The notes under the pieces are model-generated. The model saw only the letters and a list, made by a program, of their open reading frames with translations. It made no database searches and was not told the origin of the DNA. DNA of 15,260 nucleotides from HRBIN29 sp034431815 (GTDB lineage: Bacteria > Chloroflexota > Dehalococcoidia > Tepidiformales > Tepidiformaceae), in assembly GCA_034431815.1 (NCBI GenBank), contig DAOUCS010000064.1, positions 1 through 15,260 of the forward strand. Reading direction: 5' to 3'. Both the position numbers and the translations under genes were made by a program. Shown here in pieces: positions 6,305 to 12,916 of this stretch; the stretch's first letter is position 1; the number at the start of each line of letters is the position of its first letter.

Positions 6305-7690
6305 ATGATGTACGACCTCATCATCATCGGCGGCGGGGCCGCGGGCTTTGCGGCCGCGACCCGCGCCAACGACCTCGGGGCGAAGACGCTCATGGTCAAC
6401 GCCGGGCTGCCCATCGGCGGTACGTGCGTCAACGTCGGATGCGTCCCCTCGAAGCACCTCCTCGCCATCGCGGATGCACTGCACAGCCGACGGAGCTCGC
6501 CGTTCGCCTCGGTTCCGCAGGCGGAGTTCAGAGCTCCGTCATTCTCCGCAGCAAAAAGGGAGAAGGACGAGCTGGTGGCCTCCCTGCGTCAGCGGAACTA
6601 CGTGGATGTCCTCGGCGCCCTGCCGCACGTCGAGTTCCGCCCCGGGCGCGCGACGATCGCCGGCCCCGGGCGCGTACGCGTCGGTGCCGACGAAATCGAG
6701 GGCCGGCACATCCTCGTCGCCACCGGGGCACGGGCCGCGGTTCCCCCGATTCCCGGGCTGCGCGAGGCTGGGTTTCTGACGAACATCGAAGCGCTCGAAC
6801 TCGAAGAGGCGCCTCGGCGTCTGGCAGTCATCGGCGGCGGTCCGCTCGGCCTCGAGTTCGCCCAAATCTTCGCCCGCTTCGGCTCCGAGGTGACCGTCAT
6901 CGAGGCCGCACCGGAAGTCGTGCCCCGGGCGGAGCCGGAGATCGCCGCCGTGCTTCGCGAGGCACTCCAGGCCGAGGGAATTCGGATCGTCACCGGCGTC
7001 CGGATCGAGTCGGTCCAGCCCGGGTCGCCGCACCGGATCCTCTGCGCAGGCGACCTGTGCGTGGAGGCCGATACCATCCTCGTCGCAACGGGCATTCGGC
7101 CGAACACCGAGGGGCTCGGGGTCGACGCCGCCGGGGGGCAGCTCGACGAGCGCGGGTTCGTCAAGACGACGGCCTGGTACGAGGCGGGCGACCGGCTGTG
7201 GGCCGCCGGCGACGTCGTCGGGAGAATGCCGCTCGAAACGGTCGCCGCAAAGGAGGGCGCCCTTGCGGCGTCGAACGCCCTGGAGGGCCGGCGCGACGCC
7301 ATCGACTACGACACCGTTCCCTGGGCGGTCTTCACGTCTCCGCAGCTCGCGGGCGTCGGACTCACCGAGGCCGAGTCGATGGCTCGGACGCGGTACTGCA
7401 ACTGCCGCACGGTGTTCTACTCGCAGCTCCCGCGCGCGCTTGCGGCGAAGGACACAGTCGGCGCCATCAAGCTCACCGTCGACAGGGAGGGCCGCATCCG
7501 CGGCGGCTACGCCTGCGGCACGAATGCGGCGGAGATCATTCACGAGGTTGCGCTTGCAGTCCGCCTCCGCCTCACCGTGCACGACATCATCGACGCGGTG
7601 CACGTCTTCCCGACCTATTCCGAAGCTGTGAAGCTGGCGGCGCAAGCGTTCACCCGGGACATCTCCGTGATGACGTGCTGCATCGGCTGA
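6305..7690 (+). CDS. merA: Mercuric reductase, lacking the N-terminal metal-binding domain
   Basis: A 461-residue flavoprotein that reduces Hg(II) to Hg(0) with NADPH in the cytoplasm. The FAD-binding GGGAAG is at 9-14 and the redox-active disulfide in GGTCVNVGCVPSK (Cys41, Cys46). A second dinucleotide motif, GGGPLGLE, is near 177-184, and AAGDVVG near 299-305. The dimerisation domain ends in FPTYSEAVKLAAQAF, and the C-terminal vicinal pair MTCCIG has Cys458 and Cys459. This CC pair separates MerA from lipoamide and glutathione reductases; CCIG differs from the common CCAG. The HMA (MerP-like) N-terminal domain is absent, as in several thermophile and Gram-positive enzymes. The ATG at 6305 has GGGAG five bases upstream; ATG 6308 is equally in frame. 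It is the last gene of the merR-led set; higher GC than the two genes before it. Confidence 0.94.
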   Translation: MMYDLIIIGGGAAGFAAATRANDLGAKTLMVNAGLPIGGTCVNVGCVPSKHLLAIADALHSRRSSPFASVPQAEFRAPSFSAAKREKDELVASLRQRNYVDVLGALPHVEFRPGRATIAGPGRVRVGADEIEGRHILVATGARAAVPPIPGLREAGFLTNIEALELEEAPRRLAVIGGGPLGLEFAQIFARFGSEVTVIEAAPEVVPRAEPEIAAVLREALQAEGIRIVTGVRIESVQPGSPHRILCAGDLCVEADTILVATGIRPNTEGLGVDAAGGQLDERGFVKTTAWYEAGDRLWAAGDVVGRMPLETVAAKEGALAASNALEGRRDAIDYDTVPWAVFTSPQLAGVGLTEAESMARTRYCNCRTVFYSQLPRALAAKDTVGAIKLTVDREGRIRGGYACGTNAAEIIHEVALAVRLRLTVHDIIDAVHVFPTYSEAVKLAAQAFTRDISVMTCCIG

Positions 7691-7795
7691 GTCGCGGGGG
7701 CGGCGCCGCGGATTCCTAACCGCCGGTCGCGGGGTCGACGTGGCGGAAGGTACGATGCCGCTGGCAGGGGCTCTTATTCGCTCCGAGGGGAACCG

Positions 7796-8890
7796 GTGTC
7801 GCCGAAGACTGTCCTCATTGCCGGCGTGTCCGGGCTCGTCGGGTCGGCTGCGGCGCGAGCTTTTGCCGCGGCTGGCTGGCGGGTGATCGGCATCTCTCGC
7901 CGGCTCCCTCCCGTGGAGGGCGTCGAGCACCTGGCGCTCGACCTCCTGGATGAAGCCGCGTGCCGGGCAGAGCGGCGCCGATTCGCCGAGGCGACCCATC
8001 TCGTCTTTGCCGCGCTCGAGGAGCAGCCGGGGCTCTCCCCCGGCTGGACGGACCCGGCCCTCATGGAGCGGAACGCCCGGATGCTGCGGAACCTCTTCGA
8101 GCCGTTCGCTGAGACCGCGCCGCTGGAGCATGTCTCCCTCCTACAGGGAACGAAGGCGTACGGAGTGCACCACCCAGCGGTCGACCGGGGTGCCATTCGT
8201 GTCCCGCTGCGCGAACGGGAGCCGCGCGTCGACCATCCGAACTTCTACTGGCTGCAAGAGGACTACCTGCGCAGGAAGCAGCGGGACGGGACGTGGGGAC
8301 TCACCATCTTCCGGCCAACGGTGATCTACGGCGATGCCGCCGGGGTGAACATGAACCCGATGCTGCCCATCGCTGTCTGGGCAACGCTCCAACGGGAGGC
8401 AGGCGAGCCGCTGCACTTTCCCGGGCGCGGCTCGGGCCTGGCCATCCAAGAGGCGGTGGACGCGGACCTCCTCGCTCGGGCACTGGTCTGGGCCGCGGAG
8501 TCGCCCGCGGCTCGGGACCGGACGTTCAACGTCACGAACGGCGACGTCTTCCAGTGGCGGAGGGTGTGGCCGGCAATCGCCGAAGAGTTCGGGCTCCCAC
8601 CCGGCGAGCACCGGCCGGTCTCGCTCGCTGAGGAGCTGCCGCGGCGGAGCCGGGAGTGGGCCAGCGCCGTTGATCGCTACGGGTTGGCGGCCCCGCGCGA
8701 TCCGGTCGAATTCTGCGGGGCGAACTCCGTCGTCTACGCCGACATGCTCCTTGCCATGCGCGAGAGCACGCCCCCGCTCCTCAACAGCACCATCGCCTTG
8801 CGCCAGGCCGGATTCCACGAGTGCATGGATACCGAGGACATGTTCCGTGCGCTCATCCGCCGCCTCCGGGCGAAGCGGCTGATTCCCTAG
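7796..8890 (+). CDS. PRISE-type short-chain NAD(P)H reductase (iridoid synthase-like)
   Basis: A 364-residue extended short-chain dehydrogenase of the progesterone 5-beta-reductase/iridoid synthase-like group, which reduces activated C=C bonds with NADPH. The nucleotide motif is AGVSGLVG (9-16; Ala replaces the usual Thr). Arginines at 35-36 after the second strand suggest NADPH preference. The group-specific active-site motifs are QGTKAYG (Lys120) and NFYWLQED (Tyr151), matching the Lys/Tyr pair of plant 5-beta-reductases. IFRPTVIYG and the closing LRAKRLIP also fit the family. GTG 7796 is preceded by GAGGGG. It lies 105 bases after merA on the same strand with no clear terminator or promoter between, so co-transcription is possible but the function is unrelated. 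The natural substrate is unknown. Its 3' end coincides with the point where cpaB homology on the opposite strand ends. Confidence 0.83.
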   Translation: MSPKTVLIAGVSGLVGSAAARAFAAAGWRVIGISRRLPPVEGVEHLALDLLDEAACRAERRRFAEATHLVFAALEEQPGLSPGWTDPALMERNARMLRNLFEPFAETAPLEHVSLLQGTKAYGVHHPAVDRGAIRVPLREREPRVDHPNFYWLQEDYLRRKQRDGTWGLTIFRPTVIYGDAAGVNMNPMLPIAVWATLQREAGEPLHFPGRGSGLAIQEAVDADLLARALVWAAESPAARDRTFNVTNGDVFQWRRVWPAIAEEFGLPPGEHRPVSLAEELPRRSREWASAVDRYGLAAPRDPVEFCGANSVVYADMLLAMRESTPPLLNSTIALRQAGFHECMDTEDMFRALIRRLRAKRLIP

Positions 8891-9472
8891 AGCGATCCGC
8901 TGCTCAACTGCCAGGACTTCGATGTTCTGGGCGAGGAGCAGGCTCTGTTGGATGCCTTCGCGGGCTCCAGTCGCGGGGTCGTCGCGGGTCGTTTCGATGA
9001 CGGCGAAGACGTCCACGCGGTCGCCGGGCCGCACGTTTCCCCCGGCAGCGACCACCTTGTTCACCTCGACCGCCATGGCCCGCATGCCCGGCGGGACGAC
9101 GTAGGCGAGACCCTCCCGAATCGGGTCGGCCGTCAGCTTGCTCGCGACAATCTGCTCCCCTGCGTAGATGGGAGTGCGCGTCACCTGGCCGACCGCCGTT
9201 TCGAGCGATGCGAGGGCCCCGCTCAGCGCGTCCTCGGCGTCGACGTGGGCAAGACGCACCATGCCGGGCGAGATCACCGTGCCGGCGGGGATATCCCGCG
9301 CTGCGACGACGACTGTGACTGCCCCGGTTCCGCCGGTCTGCCGAGACTCGCCTTCGGCGTTCGATTGGAGTGCGAGGTACACGAGGACGCCGGTCGCCGC
9401 CGCCAGGACGGCGGCAAGCAGAAGTCCGGTGCGGCTGCTCCCGCGAAGCGAAAAGGTTCGTGCTTGTGCCAT
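8141..9472 (-). CDS. cpaB: CpaB/RcpC Flp pilus assembly protein, C-terminally truncated and running on antisense to the reductase gene
   Basis: Residues 1 to about 190 are a recognisable CpaB. They have an N-terminal membrane anchor (GLLLAAVLAAATGVLVYLAL, about 16-35), then a SAF domain (VVVAARDIPAGTVISPGMV to GEQIVASKL), then the start of the RcpC domain (YVVPPGMRAMAVEVNKVVAAGGNVRPGDRVDV; quoted here only as a landmark around residues 124-155) up to LLLAQNIEVLAVEQRIAL. CpaB helps assemble the Flp pilus secretin complex. The rest of the RcpC domain, normally 60-80 further residues, is missing. From about 8890 down to the TAG at 8141 the frame is simply the antisense of the reductase gene, about 250 residues without family character. 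Either a recombination joined two loci here or the gene was left truncated. The ATG at 9472 has GGAGGAAGGG upstream. It is the last gene of the pilus operon; probably non-functional. Confidence 0.72.
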   Translation of the reverse strand: MAQARTFSLRGSSRTGLLLAAVLAAATGVLVYLALQSNAEGESRQTGGTGAVTVVVAARDIPAGTVISPGMVRLAHVDAEDALSGALASLETAVGQVTRTPIYAGEQIVASKLTADPIREGLAYVVPPGMRAMAVEVNKVVAAGGNVRPGDRVDVFAVIETTRDDPATGAREGIQQSLLLAQNIEVLAVEQRIALGNQPLRPEAADERTEHVLGIHALVESGLAQGDGAVEERGRALAHGKEHVGVDDGVRPAEFDRIARGRQPVAINGAGPLPAPPRQLLSERDRPVLAGWEPELFGDCRPHPPPLEDVAVRDVERPVPSRGRLRGPDQCPSEEVRVHRLLDGQARAAPGKVQRLACLPLERCPDSDGQHRVHVHPGGIAVDHRWPEDGESPRPVPLLPAQVVLLQPVEVRMVDARLPFAQRDTNGTPVDRWVVHSVRLRSL

Positions 9473-9548
9473 GTCCCTTCCTCCGGACGCGCGGGCGGCG
9501 CGGTTACTCGATGAGCTGGATGACCTTCAGGAGAGCGTCGTCGTCGAA

Positions 9549-10613
9549 TTAGCCGAGGCCGTCCTGGACGTACGTCGAGATGGGAGCGCGGTGTTCCAGG
9601 ATGAAGCGCCCGACGATCTCGCACTGGCCCGGGGGAAGCCCGTCACCTCTCCCGCCGCCGCTGCCTTGGGCGCGACAGCGGGGCTCCGTTTGGGACCAGT
9701 CGATCCAGAAGAAGGCGAAGAGGCGCGGTTCGGACCCTGCCCCGACGATGTCGAGGTCGCAGTTGCCCTGGCAAAACGCCGATATGACGGGGATGACGAT
9801 GACGGCTGTCGGCTGAGCTTCCGGGTATGCCGCAAGCCTGCCGCGCGCGGCCTGGGTAAGCGGGTTACAGCGGTCGTTCAGGACGCCGCCGGGCGCCACC
9901 TGCTCCCACGTGAGGCAGCCGTTGGCCGCGGCAGCCTGCATTCGGTAGGCCAGCCCTTCGGCGAGGGAGCGTCCGGTATTCCCCGTCTGTTGGTCCACAG
10001 GGTCGGTAATGGGGTTCCGTGAGCCGCCGACCGAGCCAGCCTCCACCCCCGCGATTCCCCGGCCATCGACATCGACGAGCTGGTACGAGCTCCGCGGGTC
10101 GTCGTTATTCTCCGACCACTGCTTCAACGCGACGGTCGTACAGCCTCCTGCGGACGCACAGGCAAAGGCCGCGTCGTCCACCGCGAGCGGCACCACGCCA
10201 GGGCCCGGAAGCAGCGGCTGCGCAACGCGCGCCGCGGCCTTCGCCGTGATCGTGAACCCGCCGTACCCGAACCAGTTGCCGAAGATGGTGTCGGCCGGCT
10301 TTCGCACCGTTACGCGGATGGCTCGGTTGCTATCGAGGACCTGCGCTTCGAACGACGCCAGCGTGGTCACGTTCTTCGCTGCCCACGCCTGCGCGTCGGC
10401 AACGGCCGCCGAGGGGTTGCCGGGGAGCTGCTGGGCGCCAGCAAGCGCAGCCCCATCGGCAGCGTTCTGCAGGTTTCGGCGCTGAATCCAAATCAGCGAC
10501 GTTTCCGTGGCGATGGCCGCCAGCATGAAGAGCACCACCGAGAGCAGCGCCACGGTGACCAGCATCTGGCCCTGCTCGCCCTGAAGGCGACGCCGCTCGG
10601 TACCGTTCGCCAT
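9549..10613 (-). CDS. TadG-like pilus-associated protein
   Basis: A 354-residue TadG-type protein of the Flp/Tad system, a pseudopilin-like membrane protein thought to sit at the cell envelope and help anchor or stabilise the pilus. The N-terminus has the TadG plan: a short basic leader ending in GEQGQMLVTVALLSVV, one hydrophobic helix (about 17-37), then RRNLQNAADGAALAGAQQLP, the hallmark QxAADxAALAGA block. The prepilin-peptidase-like glycine is present, but the Glu at +5 of true pseudopilins is not (Thr there), which is normal for TadG. The remainder is an extracytoplasmic domain with several paired cysteines (ASAGGCTT, NGCLTW, NDRCNP, CQGNCD, EPRCRA, GQCEIV), suggesting disulfides. It starts two bases after the tadE stop, so translational coupling is likely. 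The cpaB start lies 76 bases downstream. Confidence 0.82.
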   Translation of the reverse strand: MANGTERRRLQGEQGQMLVTVALLSVVLFMLAAIATETSLIWIQRRNLQNAADGAALAGAQQLPGNPSAAVADAQAWAAKNVTTLASFEAQVLDSNRAIRVTVRKPADTIFGNWFGYGGFTITAKAAARVAQPLLPGPGVVPLAVDDAAFACASAGGCTTVALKQWSENNDDPRSSYQLVDVDGRGIAGVEAGSVGGSRNPITDPVDQQTGNTGRSLAEGLAYRMQAAAANGCLTWEQVAPGGVLNDRCNPLTQAARGRLAAYPEAQPTAVIVIPVISAFCQGNCDLDIVGAGSEPRLFAFFWIDWSQTEPRCRAQGSGGGRGDGLPPGQCEIVGRFILEHRAPISTYVQDGLG

Positions 10614-10615
10614 AG

Positions 10616-11032
10616 TTAGCAGCTCCCTCTCGTGTACGGTGGCGTGGTCTCCATCCGCATCGTGGCCTGCTTCGAGAGCGTGAACGTCCCCGAAAGCCCG
10701 GGGACGAGTCCCACCGGCGTGATCCAGTCGTAGGCGTACGAGGCGGTGATGTCGTCGCCGATGGCGGGCCCGCGGGCGATCGAGGTGACGCCTTCGAAGT
10801 TCGCGAGCCCCCCGCTCGTTGCTTCCACGCGGGCGGCGATGGCCGCGTCGGTGCCCCCCACGGCCCCGCAGCGCGCCCCTTCGCGGACGGCGTTCGCGAC
10901 GCTGATGTAGGAGTAGCCGAGGAGCGCCATGTCGGCGATGAGGAAGAGGAAGGTGAGCAGGAAGGGCACGGCCAGCGCCATCTCGAGCACGGCCTGCCCC
11001 TTCTCGCTCTTTCCGCCAGCGCCCGTGGGCAC
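10616..11032 (-). CDS. TadE-like pseudopilin
   Basis: About 138 residues from a GTG at 11032, which has AGGAGG five to six bases upstream, a very strong Shine-Dalgarno. The leader TGAGGKSEKG is followed by QAVLEMALAVPFLLTFLFL, a classic TadE N-terminus. Prepilin-peptidase processing after Gly would give a mature chain with Glu at position 5. The next block, GYSYISVANAVREGARCGAVGG, is the conserved amphipathic TadE region. The extracytoplasmic rest is short. TadE and TadF/G are minor pseudopilins needed for Flp pilus assembly. It lies 26 bases after the Flp-like pilin and 2 bases before tadG in one operon. A longer in-frame start at 11110 would overlap the pilin gene and adds no family sequence, so I rejected it. 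Confidence 0.84.
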   Translation of the reverse strand: MPTGAGGKSEKGQAVLEMALAVPFLLTFLFLIADMALLGYSYISVANAVREGARCGAVGGTDAAIAARVEATSGGLANFEGVTSIARGPAIGDDITASYAYDWITPVGLVPGLSGTFTLSKQATMRMETTPPYTRGSC

Positions 11033-11058
11033 GTGCAACCTCCTCCTGCCTTCTCTCG

Positions 11059-11220
11059 TCAGGCGGTGCCGAGGGCGGTGTCCGCCAGCGAAATGACGGC
11101 CTCGAGCCAAGCTGGCGCGGTGCTTGCCAGGAGCATCGCTGCCGCGGCGGACACCAGACCGATTACGAGCGCGTATTCGACGGTGCTCTGGGCGGCCTCG
11201 CGCCCTTCCCCTTGCCTCAT
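11059..11220 (-). CDS. flp: Small Flp-family pilin, 53 residues
   Basis: A 53-residue Flp-type pilin. The N-terminal leader MRQGEGREAA is followed by QSTVEYALVIGLVSAAAAML, with the diagnostic Glu-Tyr pair at positions 5-6 of the expected mature chain, and then one hydrophobic helix and a short polar tail. The residue before the predicted cleavage site is Ala, whereas prepilin peptidases of this class prefer Gly; the second Flp gene in the window has Gly. The ATG at 11220 is preceded by a perfect AGGAGG at 11226-11231 with five-base spacing, and a long hairpin lies just before it (11239-11301). It sits between the sigma-partner gene and tadE, as first structural gene of the pilus operon. Short length makes the call depend on the motif and context, but both are clear. 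Confidence 0.78.
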   Translation of the reverse strand: MRQGEGREAAQSTVEYALVIGLVSAAAAMLLASTAPAWLEAVISLADTALGTA

Positions 11221-11238
11221 TCCGTCCTCCTGGTGGGC

Positions 11239-11301
11239 CGGAGCGGTAGGGAATCCGGCCCCGCCTCGAACCCGTTGGCGGGTGTATTCCCTCCCGCTCC
11301 G
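11239..11301 (-). repeat. Long two-stage hairpin upstream of the Flp pilin gene
   Basis: Outer arms 11239-11254 (CGGAGCGGTAGGGAAT) and 11286-11301 (ATTCCCTCCCGCTCCG) pair at 15 of 16 positions. Inside them CCCGCC (11260-11265) pairs with GGCGGG (11277-11282) around an 11-base loop. On the mRNA (- strand) it ends seven bases before the AGGAGG of the pilin. It lacks a U-tract, so it is not a standard terminator. It may be a 5' stabiliser or processing site raising pilin mRNA, or an attenuator between the regulator genes and the structural genes. Confidence 0.65.
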
Positions 11302-11365
11302 AACGGCGCTAGCTCAAGGCGTCGGTGACTTCGGCGGTCACGGACCCTTCTGCGCGGCTGACGGC

Positions 11366-11692
11366 TTATGCCAAAATCGCGGCGACTGCGGCGAGCACGG
11401 CCCTGCCCCGTGCTCGGATGTCGAAGGCGTGGGCGCGCGTGCGGAAGCGGAACGGCTCGGCCGCTGCCTCGGCGAGCCGGCGCCAGATGCTGAAGCGGCG
11501 GCGTGGCGCAGGCGGCGGAAGCTGGGGGCTCGCGGCGAGGAAGTCCTCAGCAACCCGCATGAGCAGCTCGAACTCTTCGGTGCCGGCGCGCGTCGTTGAC
11601 AGCTCGTCTCGCCAGGGTCGCCCGGCCAGGAGGGCATCGATGCACCGGTCCAGCACGCGCTCGCGTTCGCTTTCCGTGGCGTCACGCGTCAT
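11366..11692 (-). CDS. Small putative sigma-factor partner (anti-sigma-like), ending within a hydrophobic segment
   Basis: 108 residues starting at ATG 11692, which lies inside the sigma-factor gene so that the two overlap by 11 bases, a strong sign of translational coupling. The N-terminal part, RVLDRCIDALLAGRPWRDEL followed by EEFELLMRVAEDFLAA, resembles the short helical N-terminal region of membrane anti-sigma proteins encoded next to ECF sigma factors in Chloroflexota-type genomes (recognition by pattern only). A basic stretch RRRFSIWRRL and RTRAHAFDIRARGR leads into AVLAAVAAILA, where the frame stops at TAA. A full membrane helix and outer domain would normally follow. In-frame codons continue for 18 residues to a TAG at 11309-11311 without restoring a helix. 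So it may be truncated or a soluble regulator. No zinc anti-sigma motif (HxxxCxxC) is present. Function is inferred mainly from position. Confidence 0.6.
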   Translation of the reverse strand: MTRDATESERERVLDRCIDALLAGRPWRDELSTTRAGTEEFELLMRVAEDFLAASPQLPPPAPRRRFSIWRRLAEAAAEPFRFRTRAHAFDIRARGRAVLAAVAAILA

Positions 11693-12236
11693 GGTCTTCC
11701 TCCAATAGGCGCCGCATTCGTGCCAGCGCCCGGAACTGCGCCGCGCGCACGGCGCCGGCCGTTCGCCCCAGCAGCCGCGCGACCTCCTCGTGCGTGCATC
11801 CCTCGACGAAGCGGAGGTACAGCACCTGCTGCTGCTCTGAAGTGAGCTTCCGGAAGCACCTCCAGATGCGGTCACCGCCGTCCGGAGCGTCGGCCTCTTC
11901 GGCGCAAGGGACGTCTCGGTCTTCGATGGGGACTTCGAACCGCCGACGCCGACTGCGGCCGCGGATGTTCTCCGCCGCGAGCCTCCGGGCGATCGCGAGC
12001 AGCCAGGCGGTAACTCTGGAATCGTCGCGAAGCGAGCGGCGGCGCTGCCAGGCGCGGACGAAGAGTTCTGCACAAATGTCCTCCGCCGCCGAAGCATCCC
12101 CGACGATTGCGAAGGCGTAGCGAAAGACACGATCGCACTGCTGTCGAAATAGCGCGTCGATCCACGCTGATTCGCGATCTGTTCCGCGGGACACCGGCTC
12201 TACTGCGCGAATCGCTCCGCTGAGCGCTGGTCCCAT
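11682..12236 (-). CDS. ECF-type RNA polymerase sigma factor
   Basis: About 184 residues with the two-domain plan of ECF sigma factors. Region 2 spans DALFRQQCDRVFRYAFAIVG, then DASAAEDICAELFVRAWQ and VTAWLLAIARRLAAENIR. Region 4 spans LTSEQQQVLYLRFVEGCTHEEVA and the helix-turn-helix RLLGRTAGAVRAAQFRALARMRRLL. There is no region 3 or 1.1. It directs RNA polymerase to a small regulon, here presumably including the pilus genes downstream, which are on the same strand beginning 11 bases before its stop. I take ATG 12236; GTG 12245 and GTG 12290 are in frame and cannot be excluded, as no start has a convincing ribosome site. I could not identify its own promoter in 12291-12357. Confidence 0.85.
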   Translation of the reverse strand: MGPALSGAIRAVEPVSRGTDRESAWIDALFRQQCDRVFRYAFAIVGDASAAEDICAELFVRAWQRRRSLRDDSRVTAWLLAIARRLAAENIRGRSRRRRFEVPIEDRDVPCAEEADAPDGGDRIWRCFRKLTSEQQQVLYLRFVEGCTHEEVARLLGRTAGAVRAAQFRALARMRRLLEEDHDA

Positions 12237-12346
12237 CGCTGCCACCCCGCCTATTCCAGGGCCTTGCGGCTCGACCCCGCACCCTGTCACTCGGAAAGAC
12301 GGACCGTATCCCTGCTTTGTTACGGGAAATCCACTAGGGAGAAACG

Positions 12347-12358
12347 ATGATGTCGTAG
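12347..12358 (+). promoter_or_regulatory. Three-codon leader peptide overlapping the next start (TAGTG)
   Basis: ATG-ATG-TCG-TAG at 12347-12358 has a good ribosome site (AGGGAG at 12336-12341, five-base spacing). Its stop shares one base with a GTG at 12358-12360 that opens the following membrane-protein frame, which has no ribosome site of its own. This could couple or limit translation of that gene. It may be coincidental. Confidence 0.3.
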
Positions 12359-12783
12359 TGCTATTCCTGCCATCAGGAGCGCGACGCCGGACCCACTACC
12401 CTGCGCCGGGGGGCTATCCCCGCCGATGCTCCAATCGTGAACATCGCTGGAACGTTCGGCTGGGGCGGAGGCAGCCGCTGCCGCCGCCAGGCCTTGCCGA
12501 TTGGCTGCTCGTGGCGCTGACCCTCCTTGGAGCGGCCGGCTTCACCCTCGCACCGGCCGGGGGGCAGCCGAGTTGGGATTGGATCGAGGTAGCGGCAGGC
12601 TTGGCCCTCTTGCTGCCGTACTCCCTCATTCAGCTCCGCATGGCGGAGCGCTCCCTCCGGGCCGAGATCGCCGCAAGGATGGAAAACCTCGTCGCCGCGC
12701 GTCCAGTGCTGGGGCCGCTGCTCGTTCGGCGCGATCGGCACCCTGCGCCGGTGCCCCCATCCGCCGTGCGGCGTGAGAGATGG

Positions 12784-12786
<3 letters not shown>
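12358..12786 (+). CDS. Hypothetical small membrane protein
   Basis: A 142-residue frame with no family I recognise. The first 45 residues are Arg- and Pro-rich and look non-globular. They are followed by two likely membrane helices: LADWLLVALTLLGAAGFTLA (about 46-65) and WIEVAAGLALLLPYSLIQL (about 74-92). Then comes a charged amphipathic helix, RMAERSLRAEIAARMENLVAARP, in pieces from about 93. The helices and their charged flanks look like a real protein rather than an accidental frame. The start is uncertain: GTG 12358 is the only usable start before the first helix and depends on a three-codon leader just upstream. The opposite strand carries only a low-complexity frame. The TGA at 12784-12786 touches the 3' end of the convergent tRNA. 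It lies divergent to the sigma-factor gene, so it might belong to the same regulatory unit. Confidence 0.45.
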
Positions 12787-12856
<70 letters not shown>

Positions 12857-12870
12857 ACCGCTGCCGTCGA

Positions 12871-12888
12871 CCGCCGCCCCGACGGCGG
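12871..12888. other. Short GC-rich hairpin between methyltransferase gene and tRNA
   Basis: CCGCCG (12871-12876) and CGGCGG (12883-12888) can form a six-pair stem with a six-base loop, about 30 bases past the methyltransferase stop on the - strand. No T-tract follows, so an intrinsic terminator is not demonstrated. It may slow or end transcription of the methyltransferase or be part of the tRNA leader. Confidence 0.25.
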
Positions 12889-12916
12889 CGCTCACCCCGA
12901 GTCTAGCACCGGCCGG

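Noticed and set aside
7700..7709. GCGGCGCCGC palindrome after merA as a terminator
   Set aside because: Stem would be very short with no T-tract; likely chance in GC-rich sequence.
6539..8131. 530-residue open frame on the - strand across merA and the reductase gene
   Set aside because: Antisense of merA and the reductase, no family motifs.
11338..11685. Alternative - strand frame between the sigma factor and the pilin
   Set aside because: Ser/Arg/Pro-rich without helices; the overlapping frame starting at 11692 has protein-like helices and coupling to the sigma gene.
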